Shown here: positions 49,388 through 57,186 of the stretch, one piece after another | How positions within the stretch are numbered: position 1 is the stretch's first letter | Layout of the letters: every line of letters starts with the position of its first letter | Assembly (NCBI RefSeq): GCF_026340305.1 | Contig: NZ_JAPEPI010000002.1 | Coordinates: forward strand, 2,666,001 to 2,730,000 | Direction: 5' to 3' | Length of the DNA: 64,000 bases | Source: Streptomyces sp. NBC_01381 | GTDB taxonomy: Bacteria > Actinomycetota > Actinomycetes > Streptomycetales > Streptomycetaceae | The notes under the pieces: model-generated | Told to the model about the DNA's origin: nothing | The model's input: the letters and a program-made list of their open reading frames with translations, nothing else | Databases searched by the model: none | Made by a program: the position numbers and the translations under genes

Positions 49388-50401
49388 ATGGCCGGTAAAG
49401 CGGTGGAGCTCGACGCGGGCGGCCGGACGGTACGGCTCTCCAGCCCGGACAAGATCGTCTTTCCGGAGCGGGGCTTCACCAAGCTGGACGTCGCCCAGTA
49501 CTTCATCGCGGTCGGCGACGGGATCGTCCGCGCCCTGCGGGACCGCCCCACGACACTCCAGCGCTTCCCGGAAGGCGTCACCGGCGAGTTCTTCTACCAG
49601 AAGCGCGCCCCCAAGAACCTCCCCGACTGGATCCCCACCGGAACCATCGCCTTCCCCAGCGGCCGCGCCGCCGACGAGATCTGCCCCACGGAGATCGCCG
49701 CCGTCGTCTGGGCCGCCCAGTTCAACACCCTCACCTTCCACCCCTGGCCGGTACGCCGCGACAACCCCGACCACCCCGACGAACTCCGCATCGACCTCGA
49801 CCCGCAGCCCGGCACGGACTACGCGGATGCGGTACGCGCGGCGCACGAACTCCGGTCTGTCCTTGATGAGTTCGGGCTGCAGGGGTGGCCAAAGACGTCC
49901 GGCGGGCGCGGCATCCACGTCTTCGTGCCGATCGAGCCTCGGTGGAACTTCACCGGCGTACGGCGGGCCGTGATCGCCTGCGGACGTGAACTGGAGCGGC
50001 GCATGCCGGACGCGGTCACCACCGCGTGGTGGAAGGAAGAGCGGGGCGAGCGGATCTTCGTCGACTTCAACCAGACCGCCCGCGACCGCACCATCGCCTC
50101 CGCCTACTCGGTCCGCCCCCGGCCGAACGCGCCCGTGTCGGCGCCCCTGCGCTGGGACGAGATCGACGACGCCGTCCCGCAGGACTTCGACATCGCCTCG
50201 ATGCCGCACCGGTATGCCCAAGTGGGCGATGTGCACGCGGACATGGAGAAGCACGCCTTCTCGCTCGACGCGCTCCTCGAACAGGCCGATCGGGACGAAC
50301 ACGACCGGGGGCTCGGCGACATGCCGTACCCGCCCGAGTACCCGAAGATGCCGGGCGAGCCGAAGCGGGTACAGCCGAGCCGGGCCAAGCACGAGGAGTG
50401 A
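49388..50401 (+). CDS. LigD-type polymerase/primase domain protein
   Basis: A 337-residue archaeo-eukaryotic-primase-like polymerase of the LigD type: LSSPDKIVFPERGFTKLDVA, YQKRAPKNLPDW, the metal site DELRIDLDPQPGTD, KTSGGRGIHVFVPI and FVDFNQTARDRTIASAYSVR. It fills or extends ends during non-homologous end joining together with the separate ligase at 34521 and Ku, which is not in this window. The ATG at 49388 is chosen; GTG 49379 is possible. It would be the divergent neighbour of the ligase gene if the island were removed. Confidence 0.9.
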   Translation: MAGKAVELDAGGRTVRLSSPDKIVFPERGFTKLDVAQYFIAVGDGIVRALRDRPTTLQRFPEGVTGEFFYQKRAPKNLPDWIPTGTIAFPSGRAADEICPTEIAAVVWAAQFNTLTFHPWPVRRDNPDHPDELRIDLDPQPGTDYADAVRAAHELRSVLDEFGLQGWPKTSGGRGIHVFVPIEPRWNFTGVRRAVIACGRELERRMPDAVTTAWWKEERGERIFVDFNQTARDRTIASAYSVRPRPNAPVSAPLRWDEIDDAVPQDFDIASMPHRYAQVGDVHADMEKHAFSLDALLEQADRDEHDRGLGDMPYPPEYPKMPGEPKRVQPSRAKHEE

Positions 50402-50450
50402 CCCGGCCATGATCTGCCGGACAGGCCGGACATGAGCCGCCGGACAGGCC

Positions 50451-52313
50451 CTAGTCCGTGAAGCTCGTCAGGGTCCCGCCGAGGGACTCCCAGCCCGTGA
50501 CGCTCGGCCCCCACGCCTTCCCGTCCCACCACTTGTGGTGAAGAGCGGAGTCCGTGCCCGTGAGGAACAGGTCGAGGCGGTTGGGCTCCCAGGAGACGGC
50601 CGCCGGTGGACTCGTGCAGATGCCGCCGAGGGATTCCCAGCCCTTGACGCTGGGGCCCCAAGCCGTGCCGTCCCACCACTTGTGGTGGAGCGCGGAGTCC
50701 GTGCCGACCACGAAGAGGTCGAGGCGGTCGGTGCCCCAGGACACAGCGGTGGGTGTGCCCTGGCAGATGCCGCCGAGGGATTCCCAGCCCTGCACGCTGG
50801 GTCCCCATGCGTTCCCGTCCCACCACTTGTGATGGAGCGCAGAGTCCGTGCCGACCACAAAGAGGTCCAGTCGGTTCTGCCCCCAGGACACTGCGGTGGG
50901 TGTGCCCTGGCAGATGCCGCCGAGGGATTCCCAGCCCTGCACGCTGGGTCCCCATGCGTTCCCGTCCCACCACTTGTGGTGCAGCGCGGAATCCGCGCCG
51001 ACCACAAAGAGGTCGAGTCGATTGGCGCCCCAGGACACCGCTACAGGCTTGCTCGTACAGATTCCGCCGAGGGATTCCCAGCCCTTGACGCTGGGGCCCC
51101 ACGCGCTGCCGTTCCACCATTTGTGGTGGAGAGCGGAGTCGGTGCCGACGACAAAGAGATCGAGGCGGTCGGGCCCCCAGGAAACCGCTTCGGGCGCACT
51201 GGTGCAGATTCCGCCCAGGGATTCCCAACTCGTGACGCCGGGCCCCCACGCGTTGCCGTCCCACCACTTGTGGTGAAGCGCCGAATCCGTCCCGATGACG
51301 AACACGTCGAGGCGGTCGTGCGCCCATGCGAGGGCCGTCGGGGGACTGGTGCAGATGCCGCCGAGGGATTCCCAGTTCTTGATGCCGGGGCCCCACGCGT
51401 TGCCGTCCCACCACTTGTGGTGAAGAGCGGAGTCCGTGCCGATCCCGAACACGTCGAGCCGGTCCGACTCCCACGACACCACGGGCCCGGAGGCCGGCGA
51501 AGGACCGTACAGCGCGTGCACGGCGGCGATGTCGTCCGTGCTGAGCCCCGAGCGCTGACCGATGGTGACGCCCTGCACGGACGGCACGATGGTGTCCTGG
51601 CCGTTCTTCGAGAAGGCGTCCCGCGGGTAATGCATGATCGAGCCGTAGTCGTAGGCGCCGACGTCGTCGCCGTCCGTGATGTGCTGGTCGAAGTTGTGCT
51701 CGAAGCCCTGGGTGATGTTGGCCCAGACGATCGTGACGAACGTGTCCCTGTCCTCACGGCTCTGCTCGTGCCACAGGCCGATCGCGTGCCCGATCTCGTG
51801 AATGCAGTTTCCCGTCGTGCAGCCGCTCGCGAGCGTGATGCTCTGCGATCCGCCCTGCCGGCCCACGAACGAGGAACAGCCACCGCCCGGCACGAACCGG
51901 ACGAAGTCCGGGAACTGCGCCTGGTTGGCGGGCGTGCGCTGCACGAAGCGCATCCGGGTACGGGACTGCCAGTGCGCGATCGCGTCGGTCACCCGCTGCT
52001 GGTTGGGCAGGGAGGAGTCGATCTCGAACGGCACCAGAGCGTTGGCCCACCGGAATTGCTTTCCGCTGATGGCGACCGCCGACTGCGGAACCTTTCCCTC
52101 GGACTCCGCCTTCAGTTCCGAAGTGCGGCGCTCCACATCCGCCACCGTGCCGAGCACGATGTCGCCCTCGAAGACCGCGAGTCCGTCGATGTTCACGTAC
52201 TGGACCGGCTTGGTCTGGAAAGTGGCGCCGTCGATCAGACCGGTCTTCACATCACGCGAGGACCGGAATTCACCGTGTCCCTCACCCGCAACTCGCGACT
52301 CGGAAGCAGACAT
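50451..52313 (-). CDS. Astacin-like metalloprotease with seven-repeat propeller domain
   Basis: A 620-residue protein. Residues 85-272 form an astacin (M12A) domain: zinc motif HEIGHAIGLWHEQSREDRD (His172, Glu173, His176, His182) and Met-turn SIMHY (Met227). Residues 278-620 are seven repeats of 49 residues, each RLDLFVVGTDSALHHKWWDG followed by AWGPSV..WESLGG. This resembles a seven-bladed PLL/tachylectin-like sugar-binding propeller. No signal peptide is visible (MSASESRVAGEGHG), unusual for an astacin. It might be released in another way or act on self-produced targets. Confidence 0.85.
   Translation of the reverse strand: MSASESRVAGEGHGEFRSSRDVKTGLIDGATFQTKPVQYVNIDGLAVFEGDIVLGTVADVERRTSELKAESEGKVPQSAVAISGKQFRWANALVPFEIDSSLPNQQRVTDAIAHWQSRTRMRFVQRTPANQAQFPDFVRFVPGGGCSSFVGRQGGSQSITLASGCTTGNCIHEIGHAIGLWHEQSREDRDTFVTIVWANITQGFEHNFDQHITDGDDVGAYDYGSIMHYPRDAFSKNGQDTIVPSVQGVTIGQRSGLSTDDIAAVHALYGPSPASGPVVSWESDRLDVFGIGTDSALHHKWWDGNAWGPGIKNWESLGGICTSPPTALAWAHDRLDVFVIGTDSALHHKWWDGNAWGPGVTSWESLGGICTSAPEAVSWGPDRLDLFVVGTDSALHHKWWNGSAWGPSVKGWESLGGICTSKPVAVSWGANRLDLFVVGADSALHHKWWDGNAWGPSVQGWESLGGICQGTPTAVSWGQNRLDLFVVGTDSALHHKWWDGNAWGPSVQGWESLGGICQGTPTAVSWGTDRLDLFVVGTDSALHHKWWDGTAWGPSVKGWESLGGICTSPPAAVSWEPNRLDLFLTGTDSALHHKWWDGKAWGPSVTGWESLGGTLTSFTD
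50480..51480. repeat. Seven 147-bp coding repeats
   Basis: Near-identical 147-bp units (for example GCCGAGGGATTCCCAGCCCT at 50771 and 50918) code the propeller blades of the astacin-like protein. Central units are almost identical, implying recent duplication or gene conversion. Confidence 0.88.
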
Positions 52314-52414
52314 CCCGTTCTCCCCTCGCCTTTTTTCTCCCGCCCTGCCACAAAGGGCGCTATTTTGCGGAAAGTAGTGGCGGACGTGGAGACCAACAAG
52401 GGCTGGGCGAGCGT

Positions 52415-52756
52415 ATGCGCAACGTAGAAATCGCTGTCCGTCTCGCGCCGGGGACGAAGGCGCCGCAGGGCGCGGTGACCCTGCGCGTGCAGGTCGAGGA
52501 GATCACCGCCGCGGACGCGCCGGCGCGCGTCGTGTCCCGCGTGGTGCAGCGGGGCGTCGACCTCGCTGACGCCCCGCACCTCACCCTGGAGGTGCCGCCT
52601 CCCGACCCCCGGGCCCGCTACACGGTCCGCGTCCACGCCGACGTCGACGGCTCCGGTGCCGTGGCTCCCGAGGACTTCGTCTCGGTGCGGAGCAATCCGG
52701 TGCTCACGCACGGCAGTCCGGACTCGGTGGCCGTGGAGGTGACTTCGGTCCGGTGA
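52415..52756 (+). CDS. YbaY/YscW-like beta-sandwich protein
   Basis: A 113-residue protein from the ATG at 52415. EIAVRLAPGTKAPQGAVTLR, followed by VEDI-like strands and ARYTVRVHADVDGSGAVAPE, resembles the YbaY/YscW lipoprotein domain but without a signal peptide. It is divergent from the astacin-like gene with a 100-bp spacer. The function is unknown. Confidence 0.6.
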   Translation: MRNVEIAVRLAPGTKAPQGAVTLRVQVEEITAADAPARVVSRVVQRGVDLADAPHLTLEVPPPDPRARYTVRVHADVDGSGAVAPEDFVSVRSNPVLTHGSPDSVAVEVTSVR

Positions 52757-52791
52757 GTACGTCAGTCCGGTGAGTACGTCGGTTCGGTGCG

Positions 52792-54918
52792 TCAGCGCTC
52801 CAGCGCGGCCGCCACGCGGCGGCAGTCCTGGAGCAGCTGCTCGTCCGCCACGACGTCGTAGCGCATATTGCCCTCGGCGCCGTAGTTGTTGTGGCGGCGG
52901 GTCGAGGCGAGCTCCCGGCGGACGAGAGGGAGGGCGGGGAGCGCGGCCGGGCCCATCTCCAGCAGACAAGCCGCCGTCGACGGACGGGTGGTGGGAGTCG
53001 CCGTCCATGCCTCGAGCAGGACGGGCAGCACCTCCTGCGCATCGGCGCGGATCCGCCAGAGGGCGGCAGCCACCAGCCCTTGCTGCTCCTGTGCCGTCAG
53101 CAGGCCGCGCAGGCACGGGACGAGGGTAGCCGCATCGGAGCCCATCGCGCGGGCCACGCGGAGGGCGATCTCGCGCTCGTACCAGCGGTCACCCGCAAGC
53201 ACGGCGGACAGCGCGGGGACGACGGCCGCGGCCTCGCCCGTCACCGCCCAGAGAGCACTCGCCGCCTCCGCGCGGTGGCCCGAAGCGCCGTCCGACGTCA
53301 ACTCCCGCAGAAGGGGCGCTGCTTCGGTCGCCGAAGGCCCGTACCGGGCGAGGGCCCGCAGCGCCGCCCACTGGGTCATACCGCCACGGTCGCCGCGCGC
53401 GGCATCGATGATCAACGGCAGCGACGCCGCCGGGGACAGGACGCCGAGCGCACCGATCAGCCGCTGACGGGACTCACCGCGCGCCGAGGGCGGCACCGCG
53501 GCGAGCCTGTCGTGCAGCAGTGGGGCGAGGCGCGCCGCTTCCGCGGGGCCGATCGCCTCCATCCAGCCCCCCAGGTTCTCCGGGACACCTCCGTCCTCAA
53601 GGACCGCCGCCAGATAGGGAACCGCCCGCGCGTCGCCCTGCAGCGCCAGTGCCTTCAAGACGCCGCCGAAGAGCGAGTCCTGCCAGTCGGCGGGGTCCCA
53701 GTCGTCCTCCCACTCGATGAGGCACGCCTCCAGGACGTCCGCCGTCACCCCGGCGATGGGGTGGACGTGGGCCAGCTCGCTCAGCGTCGCCCGGGACAAC
53801 TCCTCGTCGTGCTCGACCAGTTGGCGGGCGAGCAGGGCCACCGCGAGGTCGTTCGGCGCGCGCCAGCCGGTCAGGAGCAGGCCGCTCTCCCGGACGGCCG
53901 CCATGCGCTGTCCCCAGTCCGCGGTGCACAACTGCGCGTGGAGCAGCCCGAACCGCTCCTGAGTGCGGTCGTCGAGGGCGATGTGCAGATCCCGGAGGAG
54001 GTCGTCGGCGAGGCGGGCGTCGATGCTCGCCCGGTGGGCCGCCTCCAGGTCGCGCAGATACGACACCATCGTGTCCGTCCGGGGCCGTTCGGGCTCGGCC
54101 TCCAAGGCGACGGGCCCGGTCTCCGCGGCGGCGGGCTCGGCCTCCGCGGCGGCGGGCTCGGCTTCGTGGGCGATCCGCATCACCTCGACCGCGATGTCCA
54201 CGCTGTCCTCGGGCAGCAACTCGGGTGAGTAGCGGGCCAGTTGGGCCAGGGCCTTCAGGCGCAGCTCAGGGTCGGCGCCGCCCGAGGCGACCACCTCGGC
54301 GAGGCACCGGCCCGCCTCGGGGCGCAGCTCCGCGTGCTCCACGCCGAGCCTGCCGACCGCCGTCGCGAGGGAACGCACGACGTCACCGTCCCGCTCGACG
54401 TCGAGCCGCGAGCGCAGCACCGCGAACACGCGCGCGGGGTCGGCGTGCAGCTGGGTGAGGGCGCCGGGGACCGCCGCGCGCAGTCCCGGGTCGGGGTCGG
54501 CGACGAACTCCAGGAAGAACCCGGCGCGGCCCCGGATGATGGCGGCGGCGTCCACGAAGTTCGCCACCCAGGCCGCGTCCTCCTCCTCGTCCTCGAAGAG
54601 GCCGCCGATCTCCTCCGGGTCGGGCTCCTCTTCGCCCGCGATGCTGCGCAGCAGGCCCACGACCGAGCCCCGGTCCTCGACCGATGACCGGCCGACCAGG
54701 TCGAAGAGGAAGGGGATGCACGCGACCGTCGAGTCGTACACGTCCCCTTGGTGATGCACCGCCCCGTACATCCCGTCCAGCGCGACGTCCCGCTCGGCCG
54801 GGTCGGCCGACGCGAGGCCGCGCAGCAGGTCCGGCACGTCCGCGGCATCGCCGTACGCATGATTCATCGACGCCCAGTCGACGTCCTCGATCCCCGTGAA
54901 CACCATGGTCAAAAGCAT
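52792..54918 (-). CDS. Large HEAT-repeat protein
   Basis: A 708-residue protein from the ATG at 54918, with GGGG six bases upstream; ATG 54906 (MVFTGIEDVDW) is an alternative. The whole length is helical HEAT/PBS-lyase-like repeats (for example MTQWAALRALARYGPSATEA; GHRAEAASALWAVTGEAAAV). A Glu/Ala/Pro repeat linker (AEPAAAEAEPAAAETGP) lies near residue 265. Such proteins are interaction scaffolds. No catalytic domain is seen. Confidence 0.75.
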   Translation of the reverse strand: MLLTMVFTGIEDVDWASMNHAYGDAADVPDLLRGLASADPAERDVALDGMYGAVHHQGDVYDSTVACIPFLFDLVGRSSVEDRGSVVGLLRSIAGEEEPDPEEIGGLFEDEEEDAAWVANFVDAAAIIRGRAGFFLEFVADPDPGLRAAVPGALTQLHADPARVFAVLRSRLDVERDGDVVRSLATAVGRLGVEHAELRPEAGRCLAEVVASGGADPELRLKALAQLARYSPELLPEDSVDIAVEVMRIAHEAEPAAAEAEPAAAETGPVALEAEPERPRTDTMVSYLRDLEAAHRASIDARLADDLLRDLHIALDDRTQERFGLLHAQLCTADWGQRMAAVRESGLLLTGWRAPNDLAVALLARQLVEHDEELSRATLSELAHVHPIAGVTADVLEACLIEWEDDWDPADWQDSLFGGVLKALALQGDARAVPYLAAVLEDGGVPENLGGWMEAIGPAEAARLAPLLHDRLAAVPPSARGESRQRLIGALGVLSPAASLPLIIDAARGDRGGMTQWAALRALARYGPSATEAAPLLRELTSDGASGHRAEAASALWAVTGEAAAVVPALSAVLAGDRWYEREIALRVARAMGSDAATLVPCLRGLLTAQEQQGLVAAALWRIRADAQEVLPVLLEAWTATPTTRPSTAACLLEMGPAALPALPLVRRELASTRRHNNYGAEGNMRYDVVADEQLLQDCRRVAAALER

Positions 54919-54981
54919 GCCGCACCCCACTGACAACGGTGCCCCCGCCCCGGTGGGACGAGGGCACCGAGTGCGGTGGTA

Positions 54982-57186
54982 CTACAGCTCCTTGATCCTG
55001 ATGTCCCGGTAAGAGATCACATCAGTGACCCCGTGCACCTGCAGCCCGACATAGCCGGACGCGAACCGCCGCCCGTCCGTGCCGGGGTCGTCACCACGCG
55101 GCGGGACGAAGTCCTGGCCGCCCGTGTTGTCGAACTCGTTGAGCAGCACGCCGTTGCGGTAGACCGAGTAGTGCTGGTCCACCACGCGGATCTCGTAGTC
55201 GTTCCACGTGCCCTTCGGGGTGACACCGGCGCCGCCGAGTCCCACCCGGTCGAAGCCGTAGATCGAACTCGTCTTGTACATGTCGCCGTCAGGACGGTCG
55301 AGCACCTGCACCTCGTGCCCGTACTTGATGGCGACCCACTCCGGACGCGGCTCCTCCGGGTGGTCGTGGACCTGCGGGAAGCGCACGAAGACACCGGAGT
55401 TGGCGTTTCCGTTGCCCGGTGCGTCGTCCCGCCACTGGAGCTTCAGCGAGAAGTCGCCGTACTTGCGCTCCGGGAACCACAGCATGCCCATGCCCGCCAC
55501 GGAGGTGCTGCTGGTGATCGAACCGTCGCCGTTGAGGCCGAACTTGCCGCCGCCGACCTGCTCCCACTTGTTCAGGGACTCCTGGGTGCCGTCGAAGATC
55601 TTGCGGTAGCCCTCGGTCTGGCCCGGCTTGCCGATGCCGGACTGCTTCGCCGCGCGGTTGATCTTGTTGTACTCGCGCTGGTCGATCTCCCCGGCCTTCA
55701 GGAGCTTGTCGGTGACGCTCTTGACGTGCTTCAGGAAGAGCGCCTGCGACGTCCACTCCTTCTCGTCCTCGATCAACTCGTTGATGCGGCACCGGTTGTT
55801 GGTGACCCGGTTCGGGATGCCCGTGTCGACGGTGCCGACGAACACCGTCAACCGCTCGTCGTACTCCGGGCAGTTGGGCGCCGGAATCCCGCCGCCCTCG
55901 GTGACCGTGAAGGACACGTCCTTCGCCGCCGCCACATTGCCCGCCTTGTCGCTCGCCCGGTACGCCACCGTGTGGCGCCCCACGCGGTCGACGACGACCG
56001 GATCGGCGTACGCGAGATAGGGGCCGCCGTCCAGGGAGTACTCGATCTTGTCGACCCCCGAGTCGGCGTCGGTCGCCGTGACCGTCACCTTCGCCTTGCC
56101 GATGTACGCGCCGTCCGAGTCCTTGTCGCCCTCGACCTTCGCGCTGGTCTCCGGCGGCGTCTTGTCCTCGACGGGCGGCGTGACCACGGTGAACTCGACG
56201 GCCTTCTCGGCCGCCACATTGCCCGCCTTGTCGGACGCGCGATAGCGGATCTTGTGCGCGCCCGCCGCGTGGACCATGACCGGCGCCGTGTACGCCGTCC
56301 ATGCGCCGCCGTCCCCGACCGCGTACTCGATCTTGTTGACGCCGGAGCCGGTGTCGGACGCCGTCACGGTGACGGTCGCCATCCCGATGTACTCGCCCTT
56401 GTCGTTCTTCTCGCCGGTCACCGTGGCCGACGTCTCCGGTGGTGTCTTGTCGTCGGTCGGCGGCGCGACCACCGTGAAGTCGACGGCCTTCTCCGCCGCC
56501 ACGTTGCCCGCCTTGTCGCTCGCCCGATAGCGGATCTTGTGGGTGCCGACCTGGTCGACGACCACGGGGGCCGTGTACGGCTGCCATGCGCCGTCCGCGC
56601 CGACCGCGTACTCGACCTTGTCGACGCCCGAACCCGCGTCGGTCGCCGTCACCGCCACGCTGGCCGAACCGATGTACGCACCATCGGAGTTGGTCTGCCC
56701 CTCGACCTTCGCCGAGGTCTCGGGAGCCGTGGTGTCCTCGCCGCCGCCCTCGGTCACCACGAGGATGCCCTGCATCGCCCCGTGGCCGGGAATCGTGCAG
56801 TGGTAGCGGTAACGGCCGGGCGTCAGGTTCACCTCGGCGGTGTGCTTGCCGCCCTGGTCGTCGTTGGGGTTGGCCAGGATGTTCAGCGGTACGTCGTTGT
56901 TGTACTCGGGATCGGATACGTCGAACGTCAGCGTGTGCGGCATGCCGGTGTCGTTGCCGGTCGCCGCGCTGTTCTCGAAGACGATCGTCGTCGCGCCCGC
57001 GACCGCAGTGGCGGGCGCGGAGGCGTACTTGTCGATGCTGTTGTTCGCCGTCCAGGTCAGCGTCTGGGCGGCCAGGCCCGAGTTGTCGTCGCGCCCGAAG
57101 GCCACCGTCGACGTCAGGCCGAGCACCATCAGGAGCGACGCGAGCAGCGCCGTCCAGAGTCTTCGCTTGCGCACGACGGGCTTCAT
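54982..57186 (-). CDS. Exported cupredoxin / triple Ig-like / DUF1080 protein
   Basis: A 734-residue protein. A signal peptide (about 1-30) is followed by a plastocyanin-like domain (40-145) with a full type-1 copper set (His84, Cys130 in YRYHCTIPGHGAM, His135, Met138). Three Ig-like repeats (about 152-240, 248-335, 342-429; each YIG.A.V.VTA.D..SGV and RYRASDKAGNVAAEKAV) come next. A middle helical segment and a C-terminal DUF1080 beta-sandwich (about 535-734) complete it. DUF1080 relatives hydrolyse 3-keto-glycosides. AAGGAGG precedes the ATG, and the start overlaps the upstream gene as ATGA. Confidence 0.85.
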   Translation of the reverse strand: MKPVVRKRRLWTALLASLLMVLGLTSTVAFGRDDNSGLAAQTLTWTANNSIDKYASAPATAVAGATTIVFENSAATGNDTGMPHTLTFDVSDPEYNNDVPLNILANPNDDQGGKHTAEVNLTPGRYRYHCTIPGHGAMQGILVVTEGGGEDTTAPETSAKVEGQTNSDGAYIGSASVAVTATDAGSGVDKVEYAVGADGAWQPYTAPVVVDQVGTHKIRYRASDKAGNVAAEKAVDFTVVAPPTDDKTPPETSATVTGEKNDKGEYIGMATVTVTASDTGSGVNKIEYAVGDGGAWTAYTAPVMVHAAGAHKIRYRASDKAGNVAAEKAVEFTVVTPPVEDKTPPETSAKVEGDKDSDGAYIGKAKVTVTATDADSGVDKIEYSLDGGPYLAYADPVVVDRVGRHTVAYRASDKAGNVAAAKDVSFTVTEGGGIPAPNCPEYDERLTVFVGTVDTGIPNRVTNNRCRINELIEDEKEWTSQALFLKHVKSVTDKLLKAGEIDQREYNKINRAAKQSGIGKPGQTEGYRKIFDGTQESLNKWEQVGGGKFGLNGDGSITSSTSVAGMGMLWFPERKYGDFSLKLQWRDDAPGNGNANSGVFVRFPQVHDHPEEPRPEWVAIKYGHEVQVLDRPDGDMYKTSSIYGFDRVGLGGAGVTPKGTWNDYEIRVVDQHYSVYRNGVLLNEFDNTGGQDFVPPRGDDPGTDGRRFASGYVGLQVHGVTDVISYRDIRIKEL

